Below, piece after piece: positions 48,444 to 56,430 of a stretch of DNA of 64,000 nucleotides; position 1 is the first letter of the stretch, and each line of letters begins with the position of its first letter. The DNA lies in contig NZ_WEGK01000004.1 of the NCBI RefSeq assembly GCF_009604405.1, positions 1-64,000 of the forward strand, read 5' to 3'. The notes beneath the pieces were generated by a model. That model worked only from the letters and a program-made list of their open reading frames with translations. It did not search any database and was not told where the DNA came from. The position numbers and the translations under genes were made by a program. This DNA comes from Nocardia macrotermitis (GTDB lineage Bacteria; Actinomycetota; Actinomycetes; Mycobacteriales; Mycobacteriaceae).

Positions 48444-48755
48444 ACCCGCCGCACGCCACTGCACCAGACCACCGGCCATATTGACCGCGTCGAATCCGTT
48501 CTCCACCAACAGGTTCGCCGCACCGGCCGATCGAATGCCACCGGTGCAGAAGGTGATGAGCAGACGATCGTCGGGGAAATCCACACAGCGATCCAGCAGC
48601 ACCTCGAGCGGCGCGTGCACGGCATCCGGAATGTGCACCCGATTCCACTCGAACCGACGCCGCACGTCCACCACCAGCGCACCACTCGCGACCAATCCGA
48701 CCGCCTCGACCGCGCTGACAGCCGGGGGCCGACGCAGATAATGCCGGATACTCAT
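48423..48755 (-). CDS. rhodanese-like sulfurtransferase
   Basis: This 110-residue single rhodanese domain has the persulfide Cys70 in ITFCTGGIRSAGA, DVRRRFEWNRVHIPDA (the pocket-lining entry motif) and GGLVQWRAAGGPL at the end. It is encoded after a MarR gene on the same strand, with a perfect 27-base palindrome at its promoter, so it is probably controlled by that MarR protein. Its likely role is sulfur transfer in redox, polysulfide or cyanide stress; the sequence does not show which. Confidence 0.9.
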   Translation of the reverse strand: MSIRHYLRRPPAVSAVEAVGLVASGALVVDVRRRFEWNRVHIPDAVHAPLEVLLDRCVDFPDDRLLITFCTGGIRSAGAANLLVENGFDAVNMAGGLVQWRAAGGPLTDL

Positions 48756-48779
48756 GCGTTCCGCGCCTTGCCATATTTC

Positions 48780-48806
48780 ATAACCTTCAGTCTAACTGAA
48801 GGTTAT
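48780..48806. promoter_or_regulatory. 27-base palindrome at the marR-rhodanese junction
   Basis: ATAACCTTCAG and CTGAAGGTTAT are exact 11-base complements with TCTAA between. It overlaps the marR stop codon and ends 25 bases before the rhodanese ATG, on top of an AT-rich likely -10. This is a typical MarR operator arrangement. Confidence 0.75.
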
Positions 48807-49216
48807 GAGGAGAGCATCCGAATCATGTGCGCACGCAACGCATCCGTCAGCTCAGGGTTCTGAGCAGCGAACTCCGCATCGAGGTCGGCCACCACAACAG
48901 CGGCCCGATCCAGCAACGCATCCCCCTCTGCGGTAACGCTGAGCGTCGACGCCGCCCCGGCATGCGCGGTACCGTCGTCGACCAACCCCGCCGCGACGAA
49001 CCGAGCGACCGCAGTGTGCGCACTCTGCACAGTGATCCGCGACCGCCGCGCCAACTCACTGAACGAAATCCCCGGCGTCCCACGAACATGCCCCAACAAC
49101 CCATACTGCCGAGTCGTCAACCCGAGCGGCTTCAACGCATCCGCGAACGCCACCTCCCACACCCGGCTCACCGTGAGCAACATGATCGTCGGACTGAACG
49201 GGGGTACGTCGGACAT
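48803..49216 (-). CDS. MarR-family transcriptional regulator
   Basis: This 137-residue winged-helix regulator has dimerisation helices at the ends (SPTIMLLTVSRVWEVAFAD and LTDALRAHMIRML), the wing helix LTTRQYGLLGHVRG and the recognition region SFSELARRSRITVQSAHTAV. No Cys is present, so a thiol-switch of the OhrR type is unlikely; a ligand or persulfide-linked signal may act through another route. Its own promoter region is in the 49217-49496 stretch. The downstream gene is the rhodanese. Confidence 0.88.
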   Translation of the reverse strand: MSDVPPFSPTIMLLTVSRVWEVAFADALKPLGLTTRQYGLLGHVRGTPGISFSELARRSRITVQSAHTAVARFVAAGLVDDGTAHAGAASTLSVTAEGDALLDRAAVVVADLDAEFAAQNPELTDALRAHMIRMLSS

Positions 49217-49496
49217 GGATGCACGCTACCGCGACCGATCCCGACCGCACCACAACACAATTCGGCAGGGCCTCCATACTCGCCCCAACGCAGATCACCG
49301 AAATATCGATGCACTGTGAACATCGCAGTCGGTCTCCTGCTTCCCAGCCTGAATTCCAGAATGTTCTGGATATTCCGGTTCGGCACATACATTTTGGACT
49401 GCTCACAATTGGGACGGTCAGGGTTTCGGGTCGACTATTCGCACGGCATGCCGCTGTAATTCTTTCGAGCATTATGGGATCGAATCTGGCGACCGA

Positions 49497-49682
49497 CTAA
49501 TACCCGAGATGCGGTACATCCGCCGGTACGAGCCTTCCGGCGTCGATCAGACGCTGTTTTGCCTGGTTCTTGACGGGACAGCTCTCAGCAGGGCAATCGA
49601 GGTGGCTCTGCATGATGTAGTGGGCGCAATCGATTGTCATCGTGGGCAATTCACGATGGTTCAGTACTGGCAAGCCGTACAT
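49497..49682 (-). CDS. small Cys/His protein of unknown function
   Basis: This is a 61-residue open frame (MYGLPVLNHREL...) whose ATG at 49682 has GGAG 7 bases upstream. The pattern C-x2-H ... H-x2-C-x4-C (CAHYIMQSHLDCPAESC) followed by VKNQAKQRLIDAGRLVP looks like the short Cys/His-rich proteins often seen near regulators in Nocardia and relatives. No name can be given. A longer start at 49778 exists. It is divergent from the DUF5753 gene, with a 245-base shared upstream region. Confidence 0.5.
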   Translation of the reverse strand: MYGLPVLNHRELPTMTIDCAHYIMQSHLDCPAESCPVKNQAKQRLIDAGRLVPADVPHLGY

Positions 49683-49927
49683 GTGGATACTCCGTAGTGG
49701 ATTCGATGTTCTGGAATACCCGGTAGCCGGGGCCGAAATCGACTCGGGGGCAGAAGTATTCGGGCCGAAAAGGTTCATCCCGGCTACCGGGAGTACGTCC
49801 AGTAGTACGCTGCCGATAAGGGCAGGGGAACGTTCCGCGACGTGGATTGCGCGGAAAAATCGGCAGGATCCGGTTTCCCCGAAAGAACCATTCCAAAATT
49901 CCGTACGACCGATAGTGAGGCCAGGTT

Positions 49928-50806
49928 ATGACAGCTGGATCCACGATCCCTCGACGCATGCTGGGACGACAGCTGAAGCAGTTGCGGGAACGTTCGGGAG
50001 TGTCACAGGCCGCAGCGTGCCGAGCGATCGAGATCGCCCCACAAACGTTGTGGCGCATCGAGACCGGGCAGCCGGGGCCGAAGCTCAAGGACATCTATGT
50101 GGAGACGCTGTGCCGGTTGTACAGCGTGCCGGAGGACGATGCGGCCGTGCTGATCAGCCTGGTCGCGGAGACGAAGAGTCCGGGGTGGTGGCATGCGTAC
50201 GGGGATGCGGTGCCGAGCGATTTCGATCTGTATCTCGGGTTGGAAGAGGCGGCACGCAGGCTGACGACCTACCAGATCACTTTACTACCAGGGCTTTTGC
50301 AGACGGCCGACTACCGACGCGCAGTGATCTGGGCAGCCTATCCGGGCATGCCGACCGTAAACGTCGAGAGCCGAATCGAATTCACGTCGAAGAGACAGCA
50401 GCGCCTGCTCGAACCATCTGACCAGTTCCGTATGAACGTGTTCGTCAGCGAGGCAGCCATCCGACACCGAGTCGGTGGACGTTCGGTGATGAGCGAGCAA
50501 CTCCATCACCTCGTCTCGGTCTCCCGAACGCCGACTGTCACTGTTCGCGTCCTGCCTCTGACCATCGAAATGCCCCTGCATCTCCTCGCCGGATCGTTCA
50601 CACTGTTGGAGTTCCCTCCGCATCCGACATCGCGGTTGACCGAGCCGCCGGTCGTATACATCGAGGGTTACACCGGCGCTCTCTACCTGGACAAGCCCGG
50701 CGAGATCGACCGGTACAAGTTGGCGTGCAAGGCGATTCGAGCCGCGGCGCTGAACGAGCAGGACTCCAGGCATCTGATCCTGGACATAGCTAGGGAGTTC
50801 GAATGA
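49928..50806 (+). CDS. Scr1/DUF5753-type helix-turn-helix regulator
   Basis: This 292-residue protein has an N-terminal XRE helix-turn-helix (about 10-70: MLGRQLKQLRERSGVSQAAA, IEIAPQTLWRIETGQPGPKL). A DUF5753 ligand-like domain follows (about 95-290), with PSDFDLYLGLEEAARRL, the signature YQITLLPGLLQTADYRRAVI and FTLLEFPPHPTSRLTEPPVV. These regulators are encoded with small DUF397 proteins in Streptomyces (WhiJ-like) and Nocardia; the pair is thought to act as repressor and antagonist. The stop overlaps the DUF397 start (ATGA). Confidence 0.93.
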   Translation: MTAGSTIPRRMLGRQLKQLRERSGVSQAAACRAIEIAPQTLWRIETGQPGPKLKDIYVETLCRLYSVPEDDAAVLISLVAETKSPGWWHAYGDAVPSDFDLYLGLEEAARRLTTYQITLLPGLLQTADYRRAVIWAAYPGMPTVNVESRIEFTSKRQQRLLEPSDQFRMNVFVSEAAIRHRVGGRSVMSEQLHHLVSVSRTPTVTVRVLPLTIEMPLHLLAGSFTLLEFPPHPTSRLTEPPVVYIEGYTGALYLDKPGEIDRYKLACKAIRAAALNEQDSRHLILDIAREFE

Positions 50807-51009
50807 ACAGCAACCTATCCGACGCCCTGTGGTTCAAGAGCAGCTACAGCGGTCCCGACCGAGACTGTGTAGAAGCAGCCTTCCTCGACGGCAACATGGT
50901 CGGAGTCCGTGACTCGAAGAACCCCACCGGCCCGGCCCTGATCTTCTCCCCCATCGAGTGGGACACCTTCACCGCAGGCGTGCAAGCGGGCAGGTTCGAA
51001 CAGAGCTGA
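50803..51009 (+). CDS. DUF397 protein, partner of the DUF5753 regulator
   Basis: This 68-residue protein has the family pattern: LWFKSSYSGPDRDCVEAAF, VGVRDSKNPTGPALIF and PIEWDTFTAGVQAGRF. It is translationally coupled to the regulator upstream (ATGA). A strong terminator follows. Confidence 0.93.
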   Translation: MNSNLSDALWFKSSYSGPDRDCVEAAFLDGNMVGVRDSKNPTGPALIFSPIEWDTFTAGVQAGRFEQS

Positions 51010-51039
51010 TCGACCGCCTGAACGAACAGCGTGCACCAA

Positions 51040-51080
51040 TGATGCCCACCCACAACATGATTCGTTGCGGGTGGGCATCA
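51040..51080. terminator. strong bidirectional terminator
   Basis: The 17-bp stem TGATGCCCACCCACAAC / GTTGCGGGTGGGCATCA has one mismatch and a 7-base loop, between the convergent DUF397 and membrane-protein genes. Confidence 0.85.
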
Positions 51081-51087
51081 TCGCTGA

Positions 51088-51615
51088 TCAGTCGAGATGC
51101 CTGCGGCGGATCAGCAGCGCGAAGCTGATGACGATGTCACACACCAACCCGACAGCGGTCAACGCCAGCAACGGCCCCAGAACCCATTTCGGATAGGTCG
51201 CCTCGCTGCCGGGATCGAGTCGGGTGAAGATATTCGTCATGGCCTGAGCGAAGAAGCCCATACCATCGGCGATGATCGCGATTATGTTGACGATCTCGGC
51301 CAGCAGTATGCCGAAATACGTTCCGTCCAAACGCTTCGCGGTGCCACTGGCACGGAGACCGTAGGCAACCATGAGTACGAGAATCAGTCGCACCACCGGC
51401 ACGACCACGAGAACTTTCGTCTTCTCGGTGTCGGGAAGATAATGCACACCCAGCAGCAACCACCCGATCGTCGCGACGGTACCGAACACCGTCGCGACCA
51501 GAGTCACCACCGGCACACCGAGTTTCCCGCGACGCTCCTCCCGGCGCACGAGATGTCGGTCGACACGCTCCAGAAACAACTCGCGCGCGAGCCACCTCGC
51601 TACTTCTCCCAGCAT
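51088..51615 (-). CDS. four-helix membrane protein of the ESX-type cluster
   Basis: This 175-residue protein has four clear membrane segments (about 33-58 VPVVTLVATVFGTVATIGWL, 67-88 VLVVVPVVRLILVLMVAYGL, 97-124 GILLAEIVNIIAIIADGMGF, 145-168 LGPLLALTAVGLVCDIVISF) and short charged ends (RRRHLD). No family is recognised. It starts 34 bases after the stop of the WXG-like protein gene upstream and is co-directional, so the two are probably one operon. By position it could be a membrane partner or immunity-type protein for that gene's product; this is inference. Confidence 0.8.
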   Translation of the reverse strand: MLGEVARWLARELFLERVDRHLVRREERRGKLGVPVVTLVATVFGTVATIGWLLLGVHYLPDTEKTKVLVVVPVVRLILVLMVAYGLRASGTAKRLDGTYFGILLAEIVNIIAIIADGMGFFAQAMTNIFTRLDPGSEATYPKWVLGPLLALTAVGLVCDIVISFALLIRRRHLD

Positions 51616-51649
51616 TGTTACTGTTCTCCCCTGATTTGCTCGGTCGCAC

Positions 51650-53074
51650 TCACGCCGAGGGCAGTATCGCGATACGCGCGACACCCGTCGTGGAATTCCA
51701 CGACCCCGACTTCTCGAAATCGAAACCCTTCGTCTCGACATCGCTGATCACGCTGCCGACCGTCGGCATCGGACCGCTGAAGCTGCTGTAAGCCTTCTCG
51801 ACGCTCGATTTCAGCGTCTCGATCACGGTCTTGATCTTGTTGTACAGCTCGACGATCGTGATGACATCCTTGACGACCTCGCGCACGAGCTTGTAGATCT
51901 CGTACATCTGCTTCGCGTCGTAGGCCAGCACCGCGATATCGGCCAGCGGATCCTCGGGACCGCCGCCGACCACCTCGATGGCCGCGTCCACCGCCAGCAT
52001 CTTGGCGATCTTGGCCGCCAATGTCGTAATGCCCTTGTCGATCAGATCACCGATCTTGTCGACGAGTTTGCCGATCAGTTTCAACAATTCGTCGTGCGCC
52101 GTCTTGTACGCCTTGGCGATGACTTTCGCGAGATCACCGATGCCGCCGATGCCCATGGTCCAGCGGAACATGTAGATATCGAAAGCGCTGGCGGTGTCGC
52201 CCTTCCACTCGCTGCCGATCTTCCACGACGCCTTGCGCAGCGTCCCGGCGACGGTATAGCACCCGTCGCCCAGAGTGTCGTAGGCGTCGTGCAGGTAGCT
52301 CAGCCGATCCCAGTCGCCGACGATCGGTTTGAAAATGGCGTCGATCAGGCTGTGCCCCGTCACCATCTTGTAGCCCTTTTCGGCGAGCCAGATCACCGTG
52401 CCGGAGCCCGATTTCTTCTTCTCGAGGTACTCGGTGTACTTCTTGATGTGTTCGCCCGCAAGCGAACTCAGATAACTCGACGAGCTGCTGGAATCGCTCG
52501 AATCACCATCCGACGAGTCGTCGCTGCTGTCGGAATCCTTCGAGTCCTCGGAATCTTTGGAATCCTTCGAGTTCTTGTTCTTCTTGTTCTTCTTGTGCAG
52601 GCTGATGACACTGCTCTTGAGTTTGGGCGCGGACACCTGGGAGGTCGGGGAGCTCTCCGTTTCGGTGGGCTCCTTCAACGTGACGGCCTCGTCGTCGAAA
52701 TTCGTCGTCTCGCTGGAGAGCGTGGGCAGCGATACGTTGCTGCCGAGTCCGGAGATCTGATCCGGGAAGACGTTCTTCAGATCCGTGGCATTGCTCTCGT
52801 CCTGGGTCCGCAGCTCCTTGTCCACGGTGGCGATCTTGTCCTTGATGGTGCCCATACCCGTCTGGCACTTGGACAGCAGACCGCTGACGTAGTGCGCCGG
52901 AGGCGGGACCAAGGGCTTCGCCAGCGAGAGAATGATCCCGTCCATGCCGGTGGTGTTGACGCACTCGTTACCGGCCCAGGTCACCATCGAGGCGAAGTGT
53001 TCGGCCTGCTTGGCCACCAGGCCCTGATAACCGGTGAAATCCTCGGTCGGCGGCACATTCAGCACGGTGGCCAT
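51650..53074 (-). CDS. large WXG-like, Ser/Asp-linker protein
   Basis: This 474-residue protein starts at ATG 53074 after AAGGGGG. Residues 1-150 are helical (MATVLNVPPTEDFTGYQGLV, FASMVTWAGNECVNT). Residues 161-200 are a striking low-complexity linker, first Lys/Asn-rich, then Ser/Asp-rich. Residues 250-345 look like a WXG-type helical hairpin: GDWDRLSYLHDAYDTLGDGC ... SEWKGDTASAFDIYMF, with W290-K-G292 at the turn. A long amphipathic/hydrophobic helical part follows (LLKLIGKLVDKIGDLIDKGI, then KEVVKDVITIVEL-like). There is no signal peptide. The WXG turn and genes nearby suggest a type VII secretion substrate; no ESX core gene lies in the window. Confidence 0.7.
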   Translation of the reverse strand: MATVLNVPPTEDFTGYQGLVAKQAEHFASMVTWAGNECVNTTGMDGIILSLAKPLVPPPAHYVSGLLSKCQTGMGTIKDKIATVDKELRTQDESNATDLKNVFPDQISGLGSNVSLPTLSSETTNFDDEAVTLKEPTETESSPTSQVSAPKLKSSVISLHKKNKKNKNSKDSKDSEDSKDSDSSDDSSDGDSSDSSSSSSYLSSLAGEHIKKYTEYLEKKKSGSGTVIWLAEKGYKMVTGHSLIDAIFKPIVGDWDRLSYLHDAYDTLGDGCYTVAGTLRKASWKIGSEWKGDTASAFDIYMFRWTMGIGGIGDLAKVIAKAYKTAHDELLKLIGKLVDKIGDLIDKGITTLAAKIAKMLAVDAAIEVVGGGPEDPLADIAVLAYDAKQMYEIYKLVREVVKDVITIVELYNKIKTVIETLKSSVEKAYSSFSGPMPTVGSVISDVETKGFDFEKSGSWNSTTGVARIAILPSA

Positions 53075-53293
53075 GCCATCCCCCTTCAACTCTGCAACTC
53101 TTCAGCGGGCACGCTACCCGACCGGCGGCGCGGGCCGCATGTCTACTTGGACGCACCCGAGTGCGATCCGGTTCCCATCCAAAACGTCTACCACGCAACA
53201 GGTTCCCAACCACCGCGGATCAGCCCCGGGACGAGCCTGCGAATGCGATCGGAGCTATCATCCAGTCACGTGATCAAGGGTGTGGGAGTTCCG

Positions 53294-54118
53294 ATGGGTG
53301 ACGAAGCCGACTTCGACAAGATCGATTTCAACGCGGTCCTGGCCGAGATCGACAGGAAAGAGGCCGGTCTGCGGGCCGCCGAGCGGCAGCTCGCGAATGT
53401 CACCGCGAATGCCCGGTCCGCGGACGGTCTGGTGGAGGTGACGGTAAGCCCCACCGGCGCGCTCACCGGCCTCACGCTCGCCCCGGAGACGTTCCGCCGC
53501 AGCACTCCGCAGTACCTCGGCCGATCGGTGGTCGAGGCGGCACAGCAGGCCACCCGTCAGGTCCGCGAGGCCGCGAAATCGGCCGCGGCCCCGCTCACCG
53601 AGCTCACCCGATCGATCAGCGCGGCGGTCGACGAATCGCTGACCCCCGATCTCGACCGCGTCGCGGCGCCGCCGAGTCCGGGCGTCGAGGCGGAATCGAA
53701 CAACCGGATGGCCCGCGTCGGCGTCGACGCGCTGGGAATCGTTGCGGTCGTACACATCTCACCCGACGCCTACCGGGGCGACGCCGTCGGCAAGCTGGCC
53801 GCGGCGATCACCGAAGCGGCCGAACGCGCGGCCCGCCAGATGTACGAAACCCGCATGGGCGCAGTGGAATCGGAGCTCGATCCGGAAGACCGGCCGAACC
53901 TGGACGCGTTCTTCCCGATCCACGCGGCGCCGGACGACAACACTCCCGTGGCTCCCCCGACGCCGCCCTCGCCGCCACGCCCGGCCCCCGCACCCCCGAA
54001 GCCGGTGAACCGGATCATCCCAGGCACCCGTAAACCCAACCGCGACCAGGTCGTCGGGCCGTCCGACTGGGACGAAGACGACGGTTACGGGCAGTCGCGG
54101 CAATCCTGGCTGGTCTGA
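53294..54118 (+). CDS. YbaB/EspL-like protein with Pro-rich tail
   Basis: This 274-residue protein has ATG at 53294, 5 bases after GGGAG. Residues 15-150 match the YbaB/EbfC fold (LAEIDRKEAGLRAAERQLAN, SADGLVEVTVSPTGALTGLT, QYLGRSVVEAAQQATRQVRE). A second related unit may follow (ARVGVDALGIVAVVHISPDA, then GKLAAAITEAAERAARQMYE). The C-terminal 60 residues are Pro-rich and end QSWLV. ESX loci encode YbaB-like proteins (for example EspL), so a type VII-linked role is likely. The gene is divergent from the WXG-like gene and convergent with the coiled-coil gene that also ends in SWLV. Confidence 0.78.
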   Translation: MGDEADFDKIDFNAVLAEIDRKEAGLRAAERQLANVTANARSADGLVEVTVSPTGALTGLTLAPETFRRSTPQYLGRSVVEAAQQATRQVREAAKSAAAPLTELTRSISAAVDESLTPDLDRVAAPPSPGVEAESNNRMARVGVDALGIVAVVHISPDAYRGDAVGKLAAAITEAAERAARQMYETRMGAVESELDPEDRPNLDAFFPIHAAPDDNTPVAPPTPPSPPRPAPAPPKPVNRIIPGTRKPNRDQVVGPSDWDEDDGYGQSRQSWLV

Positions 54119-54137
54119 GCCGGATCAGACCAGCCAG
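54106..54137. terminator. 13-bp perfect hairpin that encodes both gene ends
   Basis: CTGGCTGGTCTGA and TCAGACCAGCCAG flank the loop GCCGGA. The stop codons of the two convergent genes (54116-54118 and 54125-54127) and their final Trp-Leu-Val codons are inside the arms. It can terminate transcription in both directions. Confidence 0.8.
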
Positions 54138-54661
54138 CTCTTGCGGCGGTAGTACTCGTCGTCCTCGTCTTCGTCGTCACTCGCGCGGACCACGTTGTTA
54201 GCCTTGCGGAAGGCGGCGGCGCGGGCGATGGCGGCACGTTGTTCGCGGGCCTCGGCCTCGAGACGTTCGGCCTCGGTGAGCGGTACCGCGGGGTCCCGGT
54301 ATTGCTGCGGGGCCTCGTAATGTTGTTGCACCGCAGGCTCGTTCGCCCGTCGCACGGGAACGTCACCCATCGGGCCGCCCTGCCGCGCACGCAGTTCGGC
54401 GGCGGCGCGGGCCTCCGCGTCCCGCTGCTCGCGCGCCTCCATCTCCCGGCGTTCCTTCTCCTCCGCCTCGGCGCGCGCCCGCTCGAACTCCTCGGCGTGC
54501 TCCTCCCAGAACTCCTTCATCTCCGCGGTGGCGCGGACCTCCAGCGCGTAGGCGGCGGCCGCGGTGCGCTGTTCGAGTTCGGCGAGATCCTGGCTGTGCA
54601 CGGCCGAGCGACGCGAGTGCTCGGCGAAGATCGCATCGATCTCGGCGGCGTAGTTCACCAT
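54125..54661 (-). CDS. coiled-coil protein of the ESX-type cluster
   Basis: This 178-residue protein starts at ATG 54661 with GGGAG 7 bases upstream. It is mainly a long charged helix (EEHAEEFERARAEAEEKERR, MEAREQRDAEARAAAELRAR), then a Gln/Pro stretch, a second helix with LEAEAREQRAAIARAAA and an acidic end DDEDEDDEYYRRKSWLV. There is no membrane segment. It is the third gene of a minus-strand operon that begins with the EspC-like gene (28 bases after the Ser/Thr-rich gene). Its SWLV end mirrors the convergent neighbour. Function unknown. Confidence 0.75.
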   Translation of the reverse strand: MVNYAAEIDAIFAEHSRRSAVHSQDLAELEQRTAAAAYALEVRATAEMKEFWEEHAEEFERARAEAEEKERREMEAREQRDAEARAAAELRARQGGPMGDVPVRRANEPAVQQHYEAPQQYRDPAVPLTEAERLEAEAREQRAAIARAAAFRKANNVVRASDDEDEDDEYYRRKSWLV

Positions 54662-54689
54662 CTCAGTTCTCCCGGGTGGCCGGATTCGT

Positions 54690-56411
54690 TCACAGCGGAC
54701 CCGCTTCCGCCAGTTCCGCACCGGTGCCATTATCCGTGCCCGCATCGGGCTTCGGGGCCGAAGCGGGGGTCGGCGTCTTCTTGTCCTTGTCGGTCTGGCT
54801 GGTGGCCGGTGTGGGCGTCGTGCTCGGGAACTGGTTACCGCTGGTCGAGCTGTCGGTGTTCTGGCTGGTGCCGGAATGCTGTGTGCCGGTACCGGATTGC
54901 TGGTTGGTGTCGCTCGTCCCCGCGGAATGCTGGGTGCTGGAACCGCCCGAACTGTCTGTGCCACTGCCGGATCCGTGCGATGCGGCGGTGCCGGAGTGAT
55001 CGCCGTCGGACTTCTTGTCGTCCTTCGACCCGTCGGTACTCGTGATGACGGGCAGACCGTGCTCGTCCAGCTTCATGGTGTAACTCTTGGAATCGCCACT
55101 GCTGTCGGAGGTGCTCATATCCACCTCGCCGTTCTTGCCCAGCGCGAACTTCACATGCTTACCGGCGATGTCGAATTCGAGTTTCGGCTTGCCGTCCGCG
55201 GAACCGCTCACATTCTTGGTGAAGGACTCGATCTGCGAGACGAACCCCTGCATGCCCTGCTGGAGGGTGGTCGACAACGAGCTGGCGTCCTTGCTGAGCG
55301 TCTGCCCGAGCGAGGAGAGCTGACCGCTCAACGAGCCGAGTCCGTTCAACGCCGACGACGCCTGGGACAGCAGTGAGGAGGCGTCGAGCGAAGAGGTCTT
55401 GGTGTTGGTGTTGGTGGGTGAGGTCGTCGTCGGCGTGGTGCCGCTGGTGGACGTACTGCTACTGATGGATGAGCTGGTGCTGGGCGATGCGCTGGTACTG
55501 GGGGCTGGGGCGGGTGTGCTCGGCGTAGCCTTCGCGCTCGTGCCGACCGGGCGAACGAACGGTTTGTGAGTTACCTGCTGAGCGGCCTGCACCAGGGTCG
55601 TATATGCCTGCTCGACAGTGGTGTTGGTGGTGTCGCAGTGCGCGAGGAAACCGTTGACCTTGCTCTCGAAATCAGGTTTGAAGACCTTGTCGAGCCATTC
55701 CTGGCAACGGTCCTTCAGGCGTTTGCCATATCCGTGGTCGCCGCTGGTAATACCGAGAAGCGTACCGGTGTCGGTGAAGAAATCGAAGGTACTGCCAACA
55801 GAGCCGAACGGCTGCTGATCAGGGAATATTCCTACAAGTCGATTCACCAGCGAATGTGGAAGTAAACCGGTCGAAGTCTCCATCTTCGAGCCGGAGATGA
55901 TCGTATCGACCTCGCCCTTGGTCTTACCGCCGGACACGACAGCACCGCTGGGACCCAGCAGCGTCTTGACGTAATCGGCCTTTTCCTGCACGGCCTTCTG
56001 CAAACCGGTCACCGTCGAACCGATCGCATCGAGCACGGCCCGGCTCTTGGTCTTGTCATCGGATGCCTGGGCCAACTGTTTGCCGAACATGTCCTGCGCT
56101 GCGGTGGACGCCTCACCCTGCCAGATGGTGGGGAGCTGCTTGGACAGACCGGTCTGCGTATTCCACTCGTCGTCGGCGACTTTCAGCGCCGTCTGCAAAC
56201 CGGTTGCGGCGGCGGAGAGCTTGGCCAGATCCATACCGCGTTGTTCGTCGTATCGCATGTACAGAAAACTGAGCTCATGGGATTGGTAATATCCGCCGAA
56301 GGCCCGCTTGTATTCGTCGATGAAATCCGCGAAATATTTGAGCCCGTCGGCGGCGTCGTCCAGAATGGTGTCGACGCTGGCCGTCGTCGTCCCCGGTGTT
56401 GATTGCGCCAT
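54690..56411 (-). CDS. large Ser/Thr-rich WXG-like secretion-type protein
   Basis: This 573-residue protein has ATG at 56411 with GGAG 8 bases upstream. Residues 14-150 are helical with a WXG-type turn (IWQGEASTAAQDMF, W97-Q-G99) and VGSTVTGLQKAV-like packing helices. Residues 280-330 are a Ser/Thr/Pro linker, then helical SSLLSQASSALNGLGSL. A possible beta unit KPKLEFDIAGKHVKFAL is followed by a long Ser/Gly/Thr/Asp-rich tail to the end. No signal peptide or membrane segment is seen. The gene lies 19 bases downstream of an EspC-like gene, a pairing typical of type VII substrates (EspC-EspA type). Confidence 0.72.
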   Translation of the reverse strand: MAQSTPGTTTASVDTILDDAADGLKYFADFIDEYKRAFGGYYQSHELSFLYMRYDEQRGMDLAKLSAAATGLQTALKVADDEWNTQTGLSKQLPTIWQGEASTAAQDMFGKQLAQASDDKTKSRAVLDAIGSTVTGLQKAVQEKADYVKTLLGPSGAVVSGGKTKGEVDTIISGSKMETSTGLLPHSLVNRLVGIFPDQQPFGSVGSTFDFFTDTGTLLGITSGDHGYGKRLKDRCQEWLDKVFKPDFESKVNGFLAHCDTTNTTVEQAYTTLVQAAQQVTHKPFVRPVGTSAKATPSTPAPAPSTSASPSTSSSISSSTSTSGTTPTTTSPTNTNTKTSSLDASSLLSQASSALNGLGSLSGQLSSLGQTLSKDASSLSTTLQQGMQGFVSQIESFTKNVSGSADGKPKLEFDIAGKHVKFALGKNGEVDMSTSDSSGDSKSYTMKLDEHGLPVITSTDGSKDDKKSDGDHSGTAASHGSGSGTDSSGGSSTQHSAGTSDTNQQSGTGTQHSGTSQNTDSSTSGNQFPSTTPTPATSQTDKDKKTPTPASAPKPDAGTDNGTGAELAEAGPL

Positions 56412-56430
56412 CAGCAATACTCCGCTCTCA

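Noticed and set aside
52094..53293. Long plus-strand extension of the YbaB-like gene (674 codons)
   Set aside because: The added 400 codons are antisense to the WXG-like gene and have no coding character; the ATG at 53294 has a good ribosome binding site and starts the recognisable domain.
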